NCBI RefSeq assembly: GCF_009646095.1
Contig: NZ_CP045725.1
Span: 1,426,001 to 1,490,000 of the forward strand
From: Raineyella fluvialis
Lineage (GTDB): Bacteria > Actinomycetota > Actinomycetes > Propionibacteriales > Propionibacteriaceae
Length of the DNA: 64,000 nucleotides
Direction: 5' to 3'
Shown here: in pieces, positions 26,519-36,562 of the stretch
Layout: each line of letters opens with the position of its first letter
Position numbering within the stretch: the stretch's first letter is position 1
Notes under the pieces: generated by a model
Told to the model about the DNA's origin: nothing
Seen by the model: only the letters and a program-made list of their open reading frames with translations
Databases searched by the model: none
Program-made: the position numbers and the translations under genes

Positions 26519-27985
26519 ATGTCGGTGCAGGTTGAGCAGGCGATCAAGCCGAGGGGACACCAGAGGGACGAATTGAGTCGAGGACGCGGCTGGTACGACG
26601 TGCTTCGGCGTCGCCTGGTGAGTGTCGACCTCGTGATGGTGACGGGGGCGGTCGCTGCGACCTACGGGCTCAAGTTCGGTGATGAACTGACCACCGAGGT
26701 TGGTGGCACGGGAGTCCCTTACGTCGTGGCCGGGGTCCTGATAGGACTGTTGCTGATGGCCGCCCTGGAGGCTTCGGAGTCGCGCAGCCGACGAATCTTG
26801 GGGGCGGGACTCGAGGAGTACCGGCGCGTTCTCAACGCGTGCTTCGTCGTCTTCGGTGGCGTCGCGATCGGTTCGTATCTCCTCGGTGCCGAGCTGTCGC
26901 GCTGGTTCTTCCTCACCACTCTTCCGCTCGTGGTCGGGATGCTCTTGGCAGGCAGGTGGGCCGTACGACGTCAGCTGAATGCGCAGCGTCGTGCCGGAGA
27001 AGCGCTCACGCCCACCCTGGTGGTCGGTTCGGTCGAGGACGTCGTCGGGATGGTCGAGGACATGCGTCGGCGCCCGGATGCCGGTTACCTCCCCGTCGCA
27101 GTGGCGCCAACGGACGGGGCGCTGGCCCCTGAGCAGCTTGAGGGTCTGGTTCTGGTGACCTTTGAGGAAGTAACCGAGTGGGCGCGCGGCGGCCGCGTCG
27201 AGGCCGTGGCCGTGACGAGTGGACTTACCCGCGGTGAGGCACGTCGGCTGGCGTGGGAGCTGGAGGACTGCCGTGCTCAACTAATGTTCGCTCCGCGCCT
27301 CACAGATGTGACGGGTCCGCGCGTCCATATCACCGACGCCCAGGGACTGGAGCTGGTCCACGTCGACCTGCCCAAATTCTCCGGGTGGCACCACATGGTC
27401 AAGAGGGGCTTCGATGTCGTCGTTGCGGCAACAGCACTTGTCATCCTCTCCCCAGTCCTACTCATCGTGGCATTGGCCATCAAGCTCGACGACGGTGGTC
27501 CGGTGCTCTACCGCCAGGAGCGGATCGGGCTGGGCGGACGGACGTTCACGATCCACAAGTTCCGTAGCATGGGCGTGGACGCGGATCGACTCCTCGACCG
27601 GATGATCGACGAAGCCGGAGGCCAGGCTCTCCTCTTCAAGATGGAGAATGACCCGCGGATCACTCGGGTAGGGAACTTCCTTCGCCGCTATTCGTTGGAC
27701 GAACTTCCCCAGTTCTGGACGGTGCTCCTCGGCGGGATGAGCATCGTCGGCCCACGACCCCAAGTAGCACGCGAGGTCGCCGAATACACGGAAGCGGCGC
27801 ACCGGCGCCTACGTGTCAAGCCGGGGATCACAGGTCTATGGCAGGTCAACGGCCGTTCGGACCTCTCTATCAAGGAAAGCGTTCGCCTAGATCTTAGGTA
27901 TGTGGAGAATTGGTCGCTGCTGGGCGATCTAATTATCGTTCTAAAGACCGTGAAGGTGGTGTTCTTTCCAAATGGCGCATACTGA
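26519..27985 (+). CDS. exopolysaccharide polyprenyl glycosylphosphotransferase
   Basis: 488 residues. About four N-terminal membrane helices and a nucleotide-binding-like central region. The C-terminal bacterial sugar transferase domain starts at residue 300: KRGFDVVVAATALVILSP, YRQERIGLGGRTFTIHKFRSM, ENDPRITRVGNFLRRYSLDELPQ and KPGITGLWQVNGRS. Transfers the first sugar-1-phosphate to undecaprenyl phosphate. ATG 26519 follows GGGGGGA; an in-frame ATG at 26312 lies inside the kinase gene and is rejected. Confidence 0.93.
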   Translation: MSVQVEQAIKPRGHQRDELSRGRGWYDVLRRRLVSVDLVMVTGAVAATYGLKFGDELTTEVGGTGVPYVVAGVLIGLLLMAALEASESRSRRILGAGLEEYRRVLNACFVVFGGVAIGSYLLGAELSRWFFLTTLPLVVGMLLAGRWAVRRQLNAQRRAGEALTPTLVVGSVEDVVGMVEDMRRRPDAGYLPVAVAPTDGALAPEQLEGLVLVTFEEVTEWARGGRVEAVAVTSGLTRGEARRLAWELEDCRAQLMFAPRLTDVTGPRVHITDAQGLELVHVDLPKFSGWHHMVKRGFDVVVAATALVILSPVLLIVALAIKLDDGGPVLYRQERIGLGGRTFTIHKFRSMGVDADRLLDRMIDEAGGQALLFKMENDPRITRVGNFLRRYSLDELPQFWTVLLGGMSIVGPRPQVAREVAEYTEAAHRRLRVKPGITGLWQVNGRSDLSIKESVRLDLRYVENWSLLGDLIIVLKTVKVVFFPNGAY

Positions 27986-28182
27986 CCCAGCAGCTCGGAC
28001 TAACGGCAAAAAGGCACCGGCAGCGCAACCCTCTAGGTTACACACGTGCGACACATTCCCGTCTAACGTAGGCCTCAGTGCAGAAGCTGCTCTCTCCTAT
28101 CCGGCAATTCTGACCAACTGAACCGCGAACCACTGTGCAGAATACCAGACATCCTCGTCTAGAACCATGAATTCGAGTACCC

Positions 28183-29322
28183 GTGAGACCTAAGCGAAAC
28201 GCACGCAAAGCGATAGAGCAACCATCAGAACTAGAGGGCAGAGCACTTGTGGTCATCTGTCCGACTGAGTATGGAGGTCACATCGAGCATGCCGCAGAAC
28301 TTGCCGCTGCCGGCAAACGCTCTGGTGTATTTGACCGCGCTTTACTCATATCGCGTCCAGGGGTGCGTGACTCAACCGCGGGCTGGAGTGGTGCATTCGA
28401 GATACAATCCATACTCCGACCGCGACGCCTTAAGGGGGGCATCGCTAAGCCACTGTTCCAGATAATCGATGCGTTATGCGAACAGCGAACGATACGTCTA
28501 AATGTCGATAAGATAGCGAAGTCGCTCGAAGTCAGCGTTCTTTATGAGACGGCCAAGTATGGCATCGTCCGAACGAATGCCAGGGTCATGAACGTCTTGT
28601 TCGTTCATAATGCAATCCCACATTCTATAGGGAGTATGAAACTGCGGGATCGAATCTTTCGAATTCAGGAAATGCGAGTCGCCCGGGCTGCAGACCGGGT
28701 TGTTGTCCATGGTGAAACGCAACGCGCCATTGTCTTCGGGTGGACTCCCTCGGACGTGATCGCGGTCGACTTGCCTGGCGACACACGCCAACTGCCGGAA
28801 TCCGACTGGGAAAACCGTGATCCCTTCGCGCTCTGTCTTGGCGAAGTACGGCCTAATAAGGGTATCCATACGGCACTGGAGGCAGCGGCCGATGCCGGCT
28901 TCAGGTTGGTGGTCGCTGGACGACCGGTGCCAGAAGCGTACGGCACAGAGATGGAGTCGAAAGCGGCAGGGATTGGGCCCTTAGTCGATATGAAACTGGG
29001 CTATCTCTCGTCCGACGCCTTCGGCAGACTACTTGGGGAAGCATCAGTCATCCTCCTACCGTATATGACGTTCGGGGCGCAGAGCGGCATTCTTGCGCGA
29101 GCTATGCAATGCAAGAAACGCATCATCTCCTCCGATCTTCCGTCACTAGTAGAGCAGGCTGGCGATTACGGGCGGATCGACTTCTTTCCGGCTGGTGACT
29201 CGGCGGCTCTGGCAGCACTGCTTCGGAAGACCGCAAGTGCTACATCAGTAGAACCCGAGGCATCGTCCCTCGCATCCGAAATGGCGAGGTGGGATCGCTT
29301 GATCAAACAAGTGTTCGACTAG
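28183..29322 (+). CDS. GT4-type glycosyltransferase
   Basis: 379 residues, GT-B fold. The C-terminal domain shows LGEVRPNKGIHTALEAAADAGFRLVVAGRP and LGEASVILLPYMTFGAQSGILARAMQCKKRIISS, the GT4 donor-site pattern in which a Gln-Ser replaces the usual E-x7-E start. Lower GC than flanking genes. GTG start with a weak ribosome site. The 197 bases upstream hold no gene. Acceptor and donor sugar cannot be assigned. Confidence 0.8.
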   Translation: MRPKRNARKAIEQPSELEGRALVVICPTEYGGHIEHAAELAAAGKRSGVFDRALLISRPGVRDSTAGWSGAFEIQSILRPRRLKGGIAKPLFQIIDALCEQRTIRLNVDKIAKSLEVSVLYETAKYGIVRTNARVMNVLFVHNAIPHSIGSMKLRDRIFRIQEMRVARAADRVVVHGETQRAIVFGWTPSDVIAVDLPGDTRQLPESDWENRDPFALCLGEVRPNKGIHTALEAAADAGFRLVVAGRPVPEAYGTEMESKAAGIGPLVDMKLGYLSSDAFGRLLGEASVILLPYMTFGAQSGILARAMQCKKRIISSDLPSLVEQAGDYGRIDFFPAGDSAALAALLRKTASATSVEPEASSLASEMARWDRLIKQVFD

Positions 29323-29405
29323 AATGAAAGACATAACGCCAGAACAATCGGTCACAGGACGGGCGGCCTCCGCATGACACCCGAAGATTCAGACGAGAAC
29401 AAGGC

Positions 29406-30485
29406 ATGAAGATCCTCCACGTCGTGAACAACCTTGAGACTGGTGGAGCGCAAACACTCATAGAGGCTCTGACACAGGAACAACAGTCTCTAGGCGTGGA
29501 AACCCACGTTGTAGTCCTCCTTTCCCGCGGCACCTTGAGCGATCGAATAGAAGCAGTCGCGCGTTCAGTAGTCTATCTAGAGATTCATGGCGTTTCCGAC
29601 GCTCTAATAGTTGGGGCGCGCCGACTTAAAAAAGCCATCCGACGAATTGCGCCGGATATAGTCCACTCCCACCTCCTTCAGGCTGACTTGTTATCCATAT
29701 TGGCCGCAACAGGCATCCCACACGTGTCTACAGTGCACACGAGTGGCGGTCACGAAGCAAGCCTCCCAGCAAGAATCGTTACTTGGCTTCTAAGCCAGTT
29801 ATCGTCCAGCCCAGACGCGGTCATCGCCTGCTCACCATCTGCCGCACTATTTAGCTGCTCCCGGCTCCGAAGGCAACCCGACGCGATAATCCTCAATGGG
29901 ACTGCCCTCCCGGACAACCGAGTTCTAAGGGTGGGCCAGAGGGACTACGTTTTACATCTCGCTCGTTGGCATCCAATGAAGGACCACGACACACTGTTCC
30001 AAGCTGTCGAGCTGCTGGGGCCCTGCGCTCCCCAACTCGTCTGTGCTGGTGAGGGTATGACGGTCGAGGGTGGCGGGGCCAAGTTAGTGGCGAGGTATCC
30101 GAGCGTTAACGCTACCTTCGAGGGCCCCGTGCCCGAAGTTTCGAGGTACTTCGCGAATGCGCTATGTCTGGTTATATCAAGCTCGCACGGCGAAGCCCTG
30201 CCCATGGCAGGAATCGAGGCGCTTAGTCATGGCGTGCCTGTGGTTACGACCGACGTGGGTGACTGCCGTCTTCTTGCAGTTGAACCAAAATTGGTCGTGC
30301 CACCTAAGGATATCGAAGCGATCGCGGCGGCGATTGCTTACGTGAAGGCGAGTAACGAGGAAACACCGACTCGTCTTGCGAGTCTGGCCCGGGCAGTAGC
30401 AGAGAAAACCTTTAACGTAAAGCAAACGGCCGCCGCCTATCGTCGCGTCTACGACAATGTTCTCCAGGAAAGAGGAGACTCGTGA
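29406..30485 (+). CDS. GT4-type glycosyltransferase
   Basis: 359 residues. The N-terminal MKILHVVNNLETGGAQTLIEAL is the classic GT4 start. The C-terminal part has YVLHLARWHPMKDHDTLFQAVELL and SSSHGEALPMAGIEALSHGVPVVTTDVGDC, including the E-x7-E donor motif. Adds one residue to the lipid-linked repeat unit in the cytoplasm. Ends in a GTGA overlap with the next gene. Confidence 0.88.
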   Translation: MKILHVVNNLETGGAQTLIEALTQEQQSLGVETHVVVLLSRGTLSDRIEAVARSVVYLEIHGVSDALIVGARRLKKAIRRIAPDIVHSHLLQADLLSILAATGIPHVSTVHTSGGHEASLPARIVTWLLSQLSSSPDAVIACSPSAALFSCSRLRRQPDAIILNGTALPDNRVLRVGQRDYVLHLARWHPMKDHDTLFQAVELLGPCAPQLVCAGEGMTVEGGGAKLVARYPSVNATFEGPVPEVSRYFANALCLVISSSHGEALPMAGIEALSHGVPVVTTDVGDCRLLAVEPKLVVPPKDIEAIAAAIAYVKASNEETPTRLASLARAVAEKTFNVKQTAAAYRRVYDNVLQERGDS

Positions 30486-31540
30486 GGATATTGCACGTGT
30501 CGGAATCACTCGCCACTGGCGTCCTAGATGTCGTCATTCGATTGGTGCGCGAGCAGCACGCTCTGGGCAACGAGATTAGCGTACTGTATTCAAGAAGAGG
30601 AGATAGTCCGACTGAGACTGAACTCTCATGTTTGCTTCCGGGGGTCCGGATACACGCAGTTGGGTCCTTAAGTCAGAACAGGCTCCAGAGAACGCGCTCC
30701 TTGCGCCGTCGCCTCCGCTCTCTCACGCAGCTTGAAGAATTTGACATCGTCCATCTGCACTCGACGTTTGCAGGAATCGCCGGTCGCACGATCGACATTA
30801 ATTGCCGATGTATCTATTCGCCTCACGGCTTCAGCTTCCTTCGATCCGATAAGGGTCGCTTCATGCGCTCACTATATAGAACTCTCGAGCGTACCCTCGC
30901 ATCTCGGACGGACCTTATCATCGGGGTCTCTTCAGACGAAGTTAGCATCGCATGCGATGAGCTATCTGCCCGCGCGGTACTCCTCAGGAATGTGCTGGAC
31001 ATAGATTCGCTGCCGCCGAAACCGGCCCTGGGGTCGCGATTCCCGATCGTGGCGAATATCGGGAGGTGGTCCGCGCAGAAAGCACCTGAACGTTTCGAAC
31101 GTGCCGCGGAAGCCCTGTGGAAAATGGCGGAGTTCCGCTGGATCGGCGCGGGGGTGGACGAACCTAAGTCTGCGCGCGTCACAGGAACTGGGTGGCTAAG
31201 CCACTCTCAAGTACTTGATGAGCTTACGCAGGTGAACCTAATCTACTTCACGTCTCGATGGGAAGGCATGCCCGTCGGTCTGATGGAGGCCCAGGCAATG
31301 GGGATACCGGCAGTCGCTATACGATGCACCGGAGTGGCAGACGTGGTAATCGACGGGGTTACGGGTGTCATCGTAGAGGATGAGGAACAAGGGATGCATG
31401 CTCTCAAGGCACTCCTGGAGGACGAGAAGCGCTTAGGGAAGATGTCCCTCGATGCGTGGCGTAATCGAGACCGATTCTCTGCGTCTGGTTATGGAACACG
31501 CTCACTCAAGGCATATCAGGAAGTGAAGACTTGCGACTGA
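30482..31540 (+). CDS. GT4-type glycosyltransferase
   Basis: 352 residues, MRILHVSESLATGVLDVV at the N-terminus, acceptor segment IYSPHGFSFL, and donor motif SRWEGMPVGLMEAQAMGIPAVAIRCTGVADVV. The HGFSF pattern and length resemble EpsD/EpsF-like polysaccharide glycosyltransferases. GTG start overlaps the previous stop, so the two enzymes are coupled. Confidence 0.87.
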   Translation: MRILHVSESLATGVLDVVIRLVREQHALGNEISVLYSRRGDSPTETELSCLLPGVRIHAVGSLSQNRLQRTRSLRRRLRSLTQLEEFDIVHLHSTFAGIAGRTIDINCRCIYSPHGFSFLRSDKGRFMRSLYRTLERTLASRTDLIIGVSSDEVSIACDELSARAVLLRNVLDIDSLPPKPALGSRFPIVANIGRWSAQKAPERFERAAEALWKMAEFRWIGAGVDEPKSARVTGTGWLSHSQVLDELTQVNLIYFTSRWEGMPVGLMEAQAMGIPAVAIRCTGVADVVIDGVTGVIVEDEEQGMHALKALLEDEKRLGKMSLDAWRNRDRFSASGYGTRSLKAYQEVKTCD

Positions 31541-31628
31541 ACTGCTGCCCTCTTTTTGGGAGCGGCAAGCGGCTTCGAGACCGGGAATTAAGGCCTGCAT
31601 CGAGACCATTGAAAGAGGAGATGGCGTA

Positions 31629-32738
31629 ATGACCGTACACTTCGTTCTCCCAGGCTATGCGCCTCGGCCGGTTGGCGGTTACCGCGTGGTGTATGAATAT
31701 GCGTACTGGATTGCGAAGAACCAAAAGGATGGTGTTATCGTCCATCATGTCCCGGTGGCAGATGCTGTATACACCAGACCGGTCACCATTGATCACATCA
31801 GAGGCTTGGCTTCACGCGAGCTGCGTGCATTTGTAGACAGGCCAAAAAAGTATGGCGTCCCTTGGTTTCCGGCGACGAAGGAACTAGAATGTCGCTATGG
31901 AATCGACCATCTGTCGGCCCGGTTGTGTGACGGCGATATTGTGATCGCCACTGCCGCTCAAACCGCTTTACACGTTGGAAGAATCCTGAAGCGAAAGCCT
32001 GAAGTTCTAGGCGTGAACTTCATCCAGCACTTGGAGACGTGGTCGACTAGGGCGTCCTTAGTTGAGGCCGCTTGGAGGCTTCCTATGCTAAGGATTGTAA
32101 TCGCTCCTTGGTTAGAAGAGCATGGGAAATCGCTGGGAGTAGAGAGTCTGCTTGTGCCCAACGCGATCGATCCCTCAACGTTCGAGGCGGGCGAGCCGGT
32201 ATGCCGCCGAGCTGAGTCCGTCGTCGCTATGTTGTCAGACGCACCATTCAAGAGGGCTGATGTGTTGATTGCGGCCCTGGTGGAAGTTTCGCGGCGGCGG
32301 CCAGGCGTTGTCCTAACCTGCTTTGGTGTGGGCCCGCGACCAGAGGAATTGCCCTCCTACATCGGATACATTAGGAATCCGTCGCGGTCTGAGGTTGCTG
32401 CGTTGATGAAGAGTGCTCGTGTATATGTCTGCGCAAGCGATGCGGAGGGCTGGCACCTACCGCCTGCCGAGGCACTCCTTTCTGGGACTGCGGTAGCTTC
32501 CACTGATATCGGCGGCGTCCGTGCATACGCTGATGGAGCCGCGCTGTTCTCCCCACCGGGAGATAGTCTCGCGCTCGCCGAGAATACTTTGCAGTTGCTA
32601 ACGCAGACCGATATTGCGCAGTCTCTGGTGGCGGTCGGACATGAGCGCTTGAGGACGTATAGTCCTGATGATGCCGCAGCGGCCTTTTGGAACGCCGTTC
32701 AGCGGGTTCGTGAGCCGCTGAACGAAAAGGGGAAATGA
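31629..32738 (+). CDS. GT4-type glycosyltransferase
   Basis: 369 residues. VHFVLPGYAPRPVGGYRVVYEYAYWIAK at the N-terminus, C-terminal SDAEGWHLPPAEALLSGTAVASTDIGGVRAYADGAALFSPPGDS. The order G-W-H-L-P-P-A-E-A is a GT4 donor motif seen in rhamnosyl- and mannosyltransferase-like enzymes. ATG 31629 follows GAGGAG. The stop overlaps the flippase ATG. Confidence 0.87.
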   Translation: MTVHFVLPGYAPRPVGGYRVVYEYAYWIAKNQKDGVIVHHVPVADAVYTRPVTIDHIRGLASRELRAFVDRPKKYGVPWFPATKELECRYGIDHLSARLCDGDIVIATAAQTALHVGRILKRKPEVLGVNFIQHLETWSTRASLVEAAWRLPMLRIVIAPWLEEHGKSLGVESLLVPNAIDPSTFEAGEPVCRRAESVVAMLSDAPFKRADVLIAALVEVSRRRPGVVLTCFGVGPRPEELPSYIGYIRNPSRSEVAALMKSARVYVCASDAEGWHLPPAEALLSGTAVASTDIGGVRAYADGAALFSPPGDSLALAENTLQLLTQTDIAQSLVAVGHERLRTYSPDDAAAAFWNAVQRVREPLNEKGK

Positions 32739-34254
32739 TGGGCCGCCGTGCCGGTGTTGCCCGAAATATCACCACCACGTATGTCGCCCGGTTAGCGAGC
32801 ATCTTAACGCTATTCGTTCTGTTTCCAGCTGTTGCAAGGGTAGTTCCCGCATCTGAATATGGTGTATACCTGTTGACAGCCGGAATGGCCAGTCTCTTTT
32901 CAGTCGACCTAGGAATGGCGGGTTCGGCGACACGCTACGTGAGCGAGGCGCACGTCCTTGGAGACGACTCAAGAATGCGATCCGTACTGGCTGGAAGCGC
33001 CGTGTTCTTTGTTGGGGTCGGAATCTTCAGTTCTGGTGCGCTGGTTGTCACAATTGTCTTCGGGTGGAAGGACTTTCATTTCACCCCTGAACAGGCCTCA
33101 ATCGGTCTGGTGGCGGGCGCGGCCGCGGTCGCGCAGGTCGCGCTCGGATCAATCGCTGCGAACGAACGCGCGATACTGACTGGATTGGGGCGTATTGATC
33201 TAGCGAATTGGATTCTTATTGCGCAGGCTTTCACGAGATTCGGGGCCACGCTAGTAGTCTTGGGCGTTTCTCGCGAGATTATCTGGGTTGCGGTAGTTGA
33301 CGCTTCCGCAGCAGTCATTGGGACGTTTCTCTTTGTCATAATTCGCAGAATGGTTCTGCGGACGAGGTTTGAGTTTGGCAGGGACTTCAACTGGGCGGTC
33401 CTTAGACATATGTGGGGACTTAGCCGCGACATGCTCGTCATGTCATTGGCGGCTACCGTTATTCTTTACGCCGGTGGAGTCGTCGTCGGGCTCACATCCT
33501 CGGCAGTATCGGTGGCCTTGTTTGCAGCTGGGCAGCGCATTTATCAGGCCGCCAAGGAGATTCCCAACAGCTTGACTGCTCCGCTACTTCCCATCGCCAC
33601 TGCGAATCATTTAGACGGGGCTGGGCGGAACAAATGGCTGTATCTCGATGGGACGCGTTTCTCGCTTGCGCTGGTCTTGGCCTCTTTGCCGCCTGTTTGC
33701 GTCTACATGGCGACCCTAGTGGAGTGGTGGCTGGGGCCCAACTACTCAGTAGCGGCCGATGTGGCAATGCTCCTGACCGCCTCAGTGATTCTAAACTGTC
33801 TCCATCTCGTGGCAGTGCCGGTCATGGGGGGTCAAGAATCTCTCGGATGGTACTCCGTCCTTCATGGAATGTGGGCTGTTAGCGCCTTGGGACTTGGGTT
33901 TCTGTTCTCTTCTGAATTCGGGGCAGTGGGGATGGCATTGGCGGTGGCTCTTCCGCTCGTGATTCTTGAACCTCTGTATGTGGGGCGTGCGCTTCGGAAA
34001 ACCGGGGGACTTGGCTCGAGTTCTTGACCAGGTCGATCGCTCGGCCCGTGGCCGTGACGATTCCGGCGACAGCGTTGCTCTGGGTGTGGTGGAGTCTGAC
34101 GCGTCATTCAGGTCTGGCGGGGGCGCTAATCGGTTGTCTATTATGGGTGACTTCGTATTTGGTGGTTGCTTGGTCTTGGATCTTGGATCGCGATCAGCGG
34201 GCAGCAGTACGCTTGCGTGCATCGCTGGTGTTCGTTAGAGGGGAGAGACTGTGA
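32735..34254 (+). CDS. Wzx-type polysaccharide flippase (apparent frameshift)
   Basis: About 506 residues when joined. Twelve or more membrane helices of the MATE/PST type begin at ARNITTTYVARLASILTLFVLFP. The frame runs into a stop at 34027. The next frame encodes 76 residues (TRSIARPVAVTIPATALLWVWWSL...ALIGCLLWVTSYLVVAWSWILDRDQRAAV) that look like the missing last helix pair and the D-x-x-x-R-A-A tail of such flippases. One added G in GGGGG 34004-34008 joins them as TGGTWLEFLTRS. Flips the undecaprenyl-linked repeat unit to the outer face. Confidence 0.8.
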
Positions 34255-35558
34255 AAGCATTTTTGTGCGGTTCATATAAGTGGGCGAATAAGGGCGATGC
34301 GGCGCTCGTAGTGAGTCTTATTGCTTGGCTGCGGCGCTTGGATGTGAACGCAACTGGGATGACGAGTTTTGACCCTGTCGGGGATCAAACCCACTACGAC
34401 ATTCCTGTTCACGCGATGCCGGTGCGTCCGCCGGGTCGATACCGCTTGTTCGCAGAAGGCCTGCTGTCGCGGTCACAACTAGCGCGCCGAATGTTGGCTC
34501 GTTGTAGAATGTTGGTGGCTTGGGGTTGGTTCGTCTATTTTCCCTACTGGGGGCGCCTGTATGTTCGGCACCCTTGGGTTGCACGCGTGTTTTCCACGAG
34601 GTCAACTTGGGTGTTGGCTAAGGAGATGCGAGGTTCTGATGTCGTCATAGGTGTTCCTGGGGGCTATATTCAGGCTCCTCGCCTGATTGATGACTGGTGG
34701 CTATTGCATCTCCCAGGCTTCCTGTTGGCAAAGGGGATGGGGAAGCCCGTCATACTTAGTCCGTGTTCCGTTGGTCCATTTGATTCCGCCCATCTCGCGT
34801 TGGCAAAGCGTTTCCTTATGTCGCTCGATCTAATTGCCGTTCGGGAGGATTATACTGTTCTGCTTCTCGAGGGATTGGGGATCTCTGAAGACCGTTTATC
34901 GAGGTCACCGGATATGGCATTCCTTTTTGATCGCCAGGACATCGGTGCATTTGGACAGCTAGCGTTGGCGAGTCTCGAGAAATATGCGGTGGAGCATTCT
35001 GGGTTGGTTGGTGTATCGGTTCGTGAGCACTCGTTTCCCGGCTCGGTGAATCCACAGGCTCGAATGGACGCATATCTAGCCGAGTGTGCTTTCGCGCTGC
35101 GTAGATTGCACGATGCAGGTGCTGGTATCGTTCTGATTCACCAAACGGAGGAAGACGCGCGAGTCACCTCGGAATTGGGTCGCCTACTCCAGCAGGAGCA
35201 CGTGCCTTGCATTGTTCTTGACCCGAGGCTTGAGCCCTGGGATCTGCGGCAGGTGTATCGGAAGCTTGACATGCTTATCGGCACACGCATGCACGCCAAC
35301 ATTCTGGCAATGGGTGCCGGCACACCTGTCGTGGGGATTGGTTATGAGCACAAGACAATGGGAATCTTGGCGCGGTTAGGTCTAGACGAGTGGGGGCTAT
35401 GGATTGATCAAGTTGTTGACGGGGATCTATGGCCACTCGTCCAAAGGTGCTGGAACGCAAGGGCCGCGAATTGCTCTTTGTTGCCAAGCGTTTTAAAGTC
35501 CGTGGATGACGAATTCGATCGAGTCGGCCGCGAGATCGCTCGTGTGGTAAAGGGATGA
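34251..35558 (+). CDS. polysaccharide pyruvyl transferase family protein
   Basis: 435 residues. N-terminal CGSYKWANKGDAALVVSLIAWL matches the G-x-x-N-x-G-D motif of the family. Later segments are GSDVVIGVPGGYIQAP, ILSPCSVGPFDS, IAVREDYTVLLLEGLG and a C-terminal LIGTRMHANILAMGAGTPVVGIGYEHK with the conserved R-M-H. Adds pyruvate ketals to polymer sugars. GTG start after GAGGGGAGAG, overlapping the flippase stop. Confidence 0.9.
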   Translation: MKAFLCGSYKWANKGDAALVVSLIAWLRRLDVNATGMTSFDPVGDQTHYDIPVHAMPVRPPGRYRLFAEGLLSRSQLARRMLARCRMLVAWGWFVYFPYWGRLYVRHPWVARVFSTRSTWVLAKEMRGSDVVIGVPGGYIQAPRLIDDWWLLHLPGFLLAKGMGKPVILSPCSVGPFDSAHLALAKRFLMSLDLIAVREDYTVLLLEGLGISEDRLSRSPDMAFLFDRQDIGAFGQLALASLEKYAVEHSGLVGVSVREHSFPGSVNPQARMDAYLAECAFALRRLHDAGAGIVLIHQTEEDARVTSELGRLLQQEHVPCIVLDPRLEPWDLRQVYRKLDMLIGTRMHANILAMGAGTPVVGIGYEHKTMGILARLGLDEWGLWIDQVVDGDLWPLVQRCWNARAANCSLLPSVLKSVDDEFDRVGREIARVVKG

Positions 35559-35635
35559 TCTTGTGGGTGGTTTACGTACTCCGAATCGCTCCATATCCCC
35601 GAACTTGTCCATTCTAGGGCCGATGGAGTGGCGGT

Positions 35636-36552
35636 ATGGCAATGACGTCGTCTGAAACCCTCGCTGAGGCTCTACCTCCTTTCGCTGTTGTGATAGTCCA
35701 CTATCGAGATCGGCCCGCGGTTCAAGCTCTGATTGCAGCATCTGTAAGATGGACAGTGTCTCCACGTGAAATAGTTGTCGTTGATAATTCCGGCGACTTT
35801 GAGGCAACTGAATCTGATCGTGTATTTGTGGCGTCTATGGGGGGCAATCTCGGGTATGGACCAGCGGTGAATGAGGGTGTACGGATCGCCGTAGAGCGTG
35901 GGTTTGAGTTTGTCTTAGTTTTGACCCAGGATTGTTCGCTTGAAGACCATGCGTCAGCGTATCTCCTCAAGGAGTTGGTCGCTTCCGACGAAACTGCTAT
36001 CGCCGCCCCTTGCTTATGTATCGGAGCGATGTCGAACGCGTATTTTCTGCTGGGGGCATACTCGGTAGTGACGGCAATACGGCGCACAAAGCCAGTGGGG
36101 TCCCCCTTCGGGACTATTCCGCTCAGGGGAACCGATCCGTGGACTGGGCGGACGGGGCGTGCCTCATGATGCGCGTGAGAGATTTTCTCTCGGTTGGTGG
36201 CTTTGATCCGGCGTACTTTCTTTACGTTGAAGAGGTGGATCTGCAGTTGCGATTGCGTATGCAGGGGCTGCGTATTCGTCTCGTGGAGTCGGCTCGGGCA
36301 TGTCAGGAACCGGGAAACTACACACTATATCTGAAGCATCGGAACCTAACATATTTGACTGGGAAGTTTTCTTCGGTATTGTCGGCATGGCCATGGCTGC
36401 GCCACTGGCTCATTGACTCAGCTCGAATGGTTAGGCGTGGCAGGTTGGGTCAACCGTTGTGGGGAATTCGTGGAATTTTGGATGGCAGAGCCGGCCGAAT
36501 GGGTCCGCCACCGGTAGGGTTATTGTGCATGCGCCGAGTTGGAAACGTGTGA
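35636..36552 (+). CDS. GT2-type glycosyltransferase (apparent frameshift)
   Basis: About 305 residues when joined. Frame A has AVVIVHYRDRPAVQALIAAS, EIVVVDNSGD and the G-N-x-G-Y-G-x-A-x-N-x-G motif. Frame B has DWADGACLMMRVRDFLSVGGFDPAYFLYVEEVDLQLRLRMQG (the GGFDE/ED motifs). The change of frame is at CCCC 36006-36009. One added C reads AAPLLMYRSDVERV. Together they form a rhamnosyltransferase-like GT2 enzyme, fitting the downstream dTDP-rhamnose genes. Confidence 0.83.
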
Positions 36553-36562
36553 TGTCAGGCGA

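Noticed and set aside
34024-34254. Separate 76-residue membrane protein gene
   Set aside because: It reads as the missing C-terminal helices of the flippase once one G is added at 34004-34008, and it has no ribosome site of its own.
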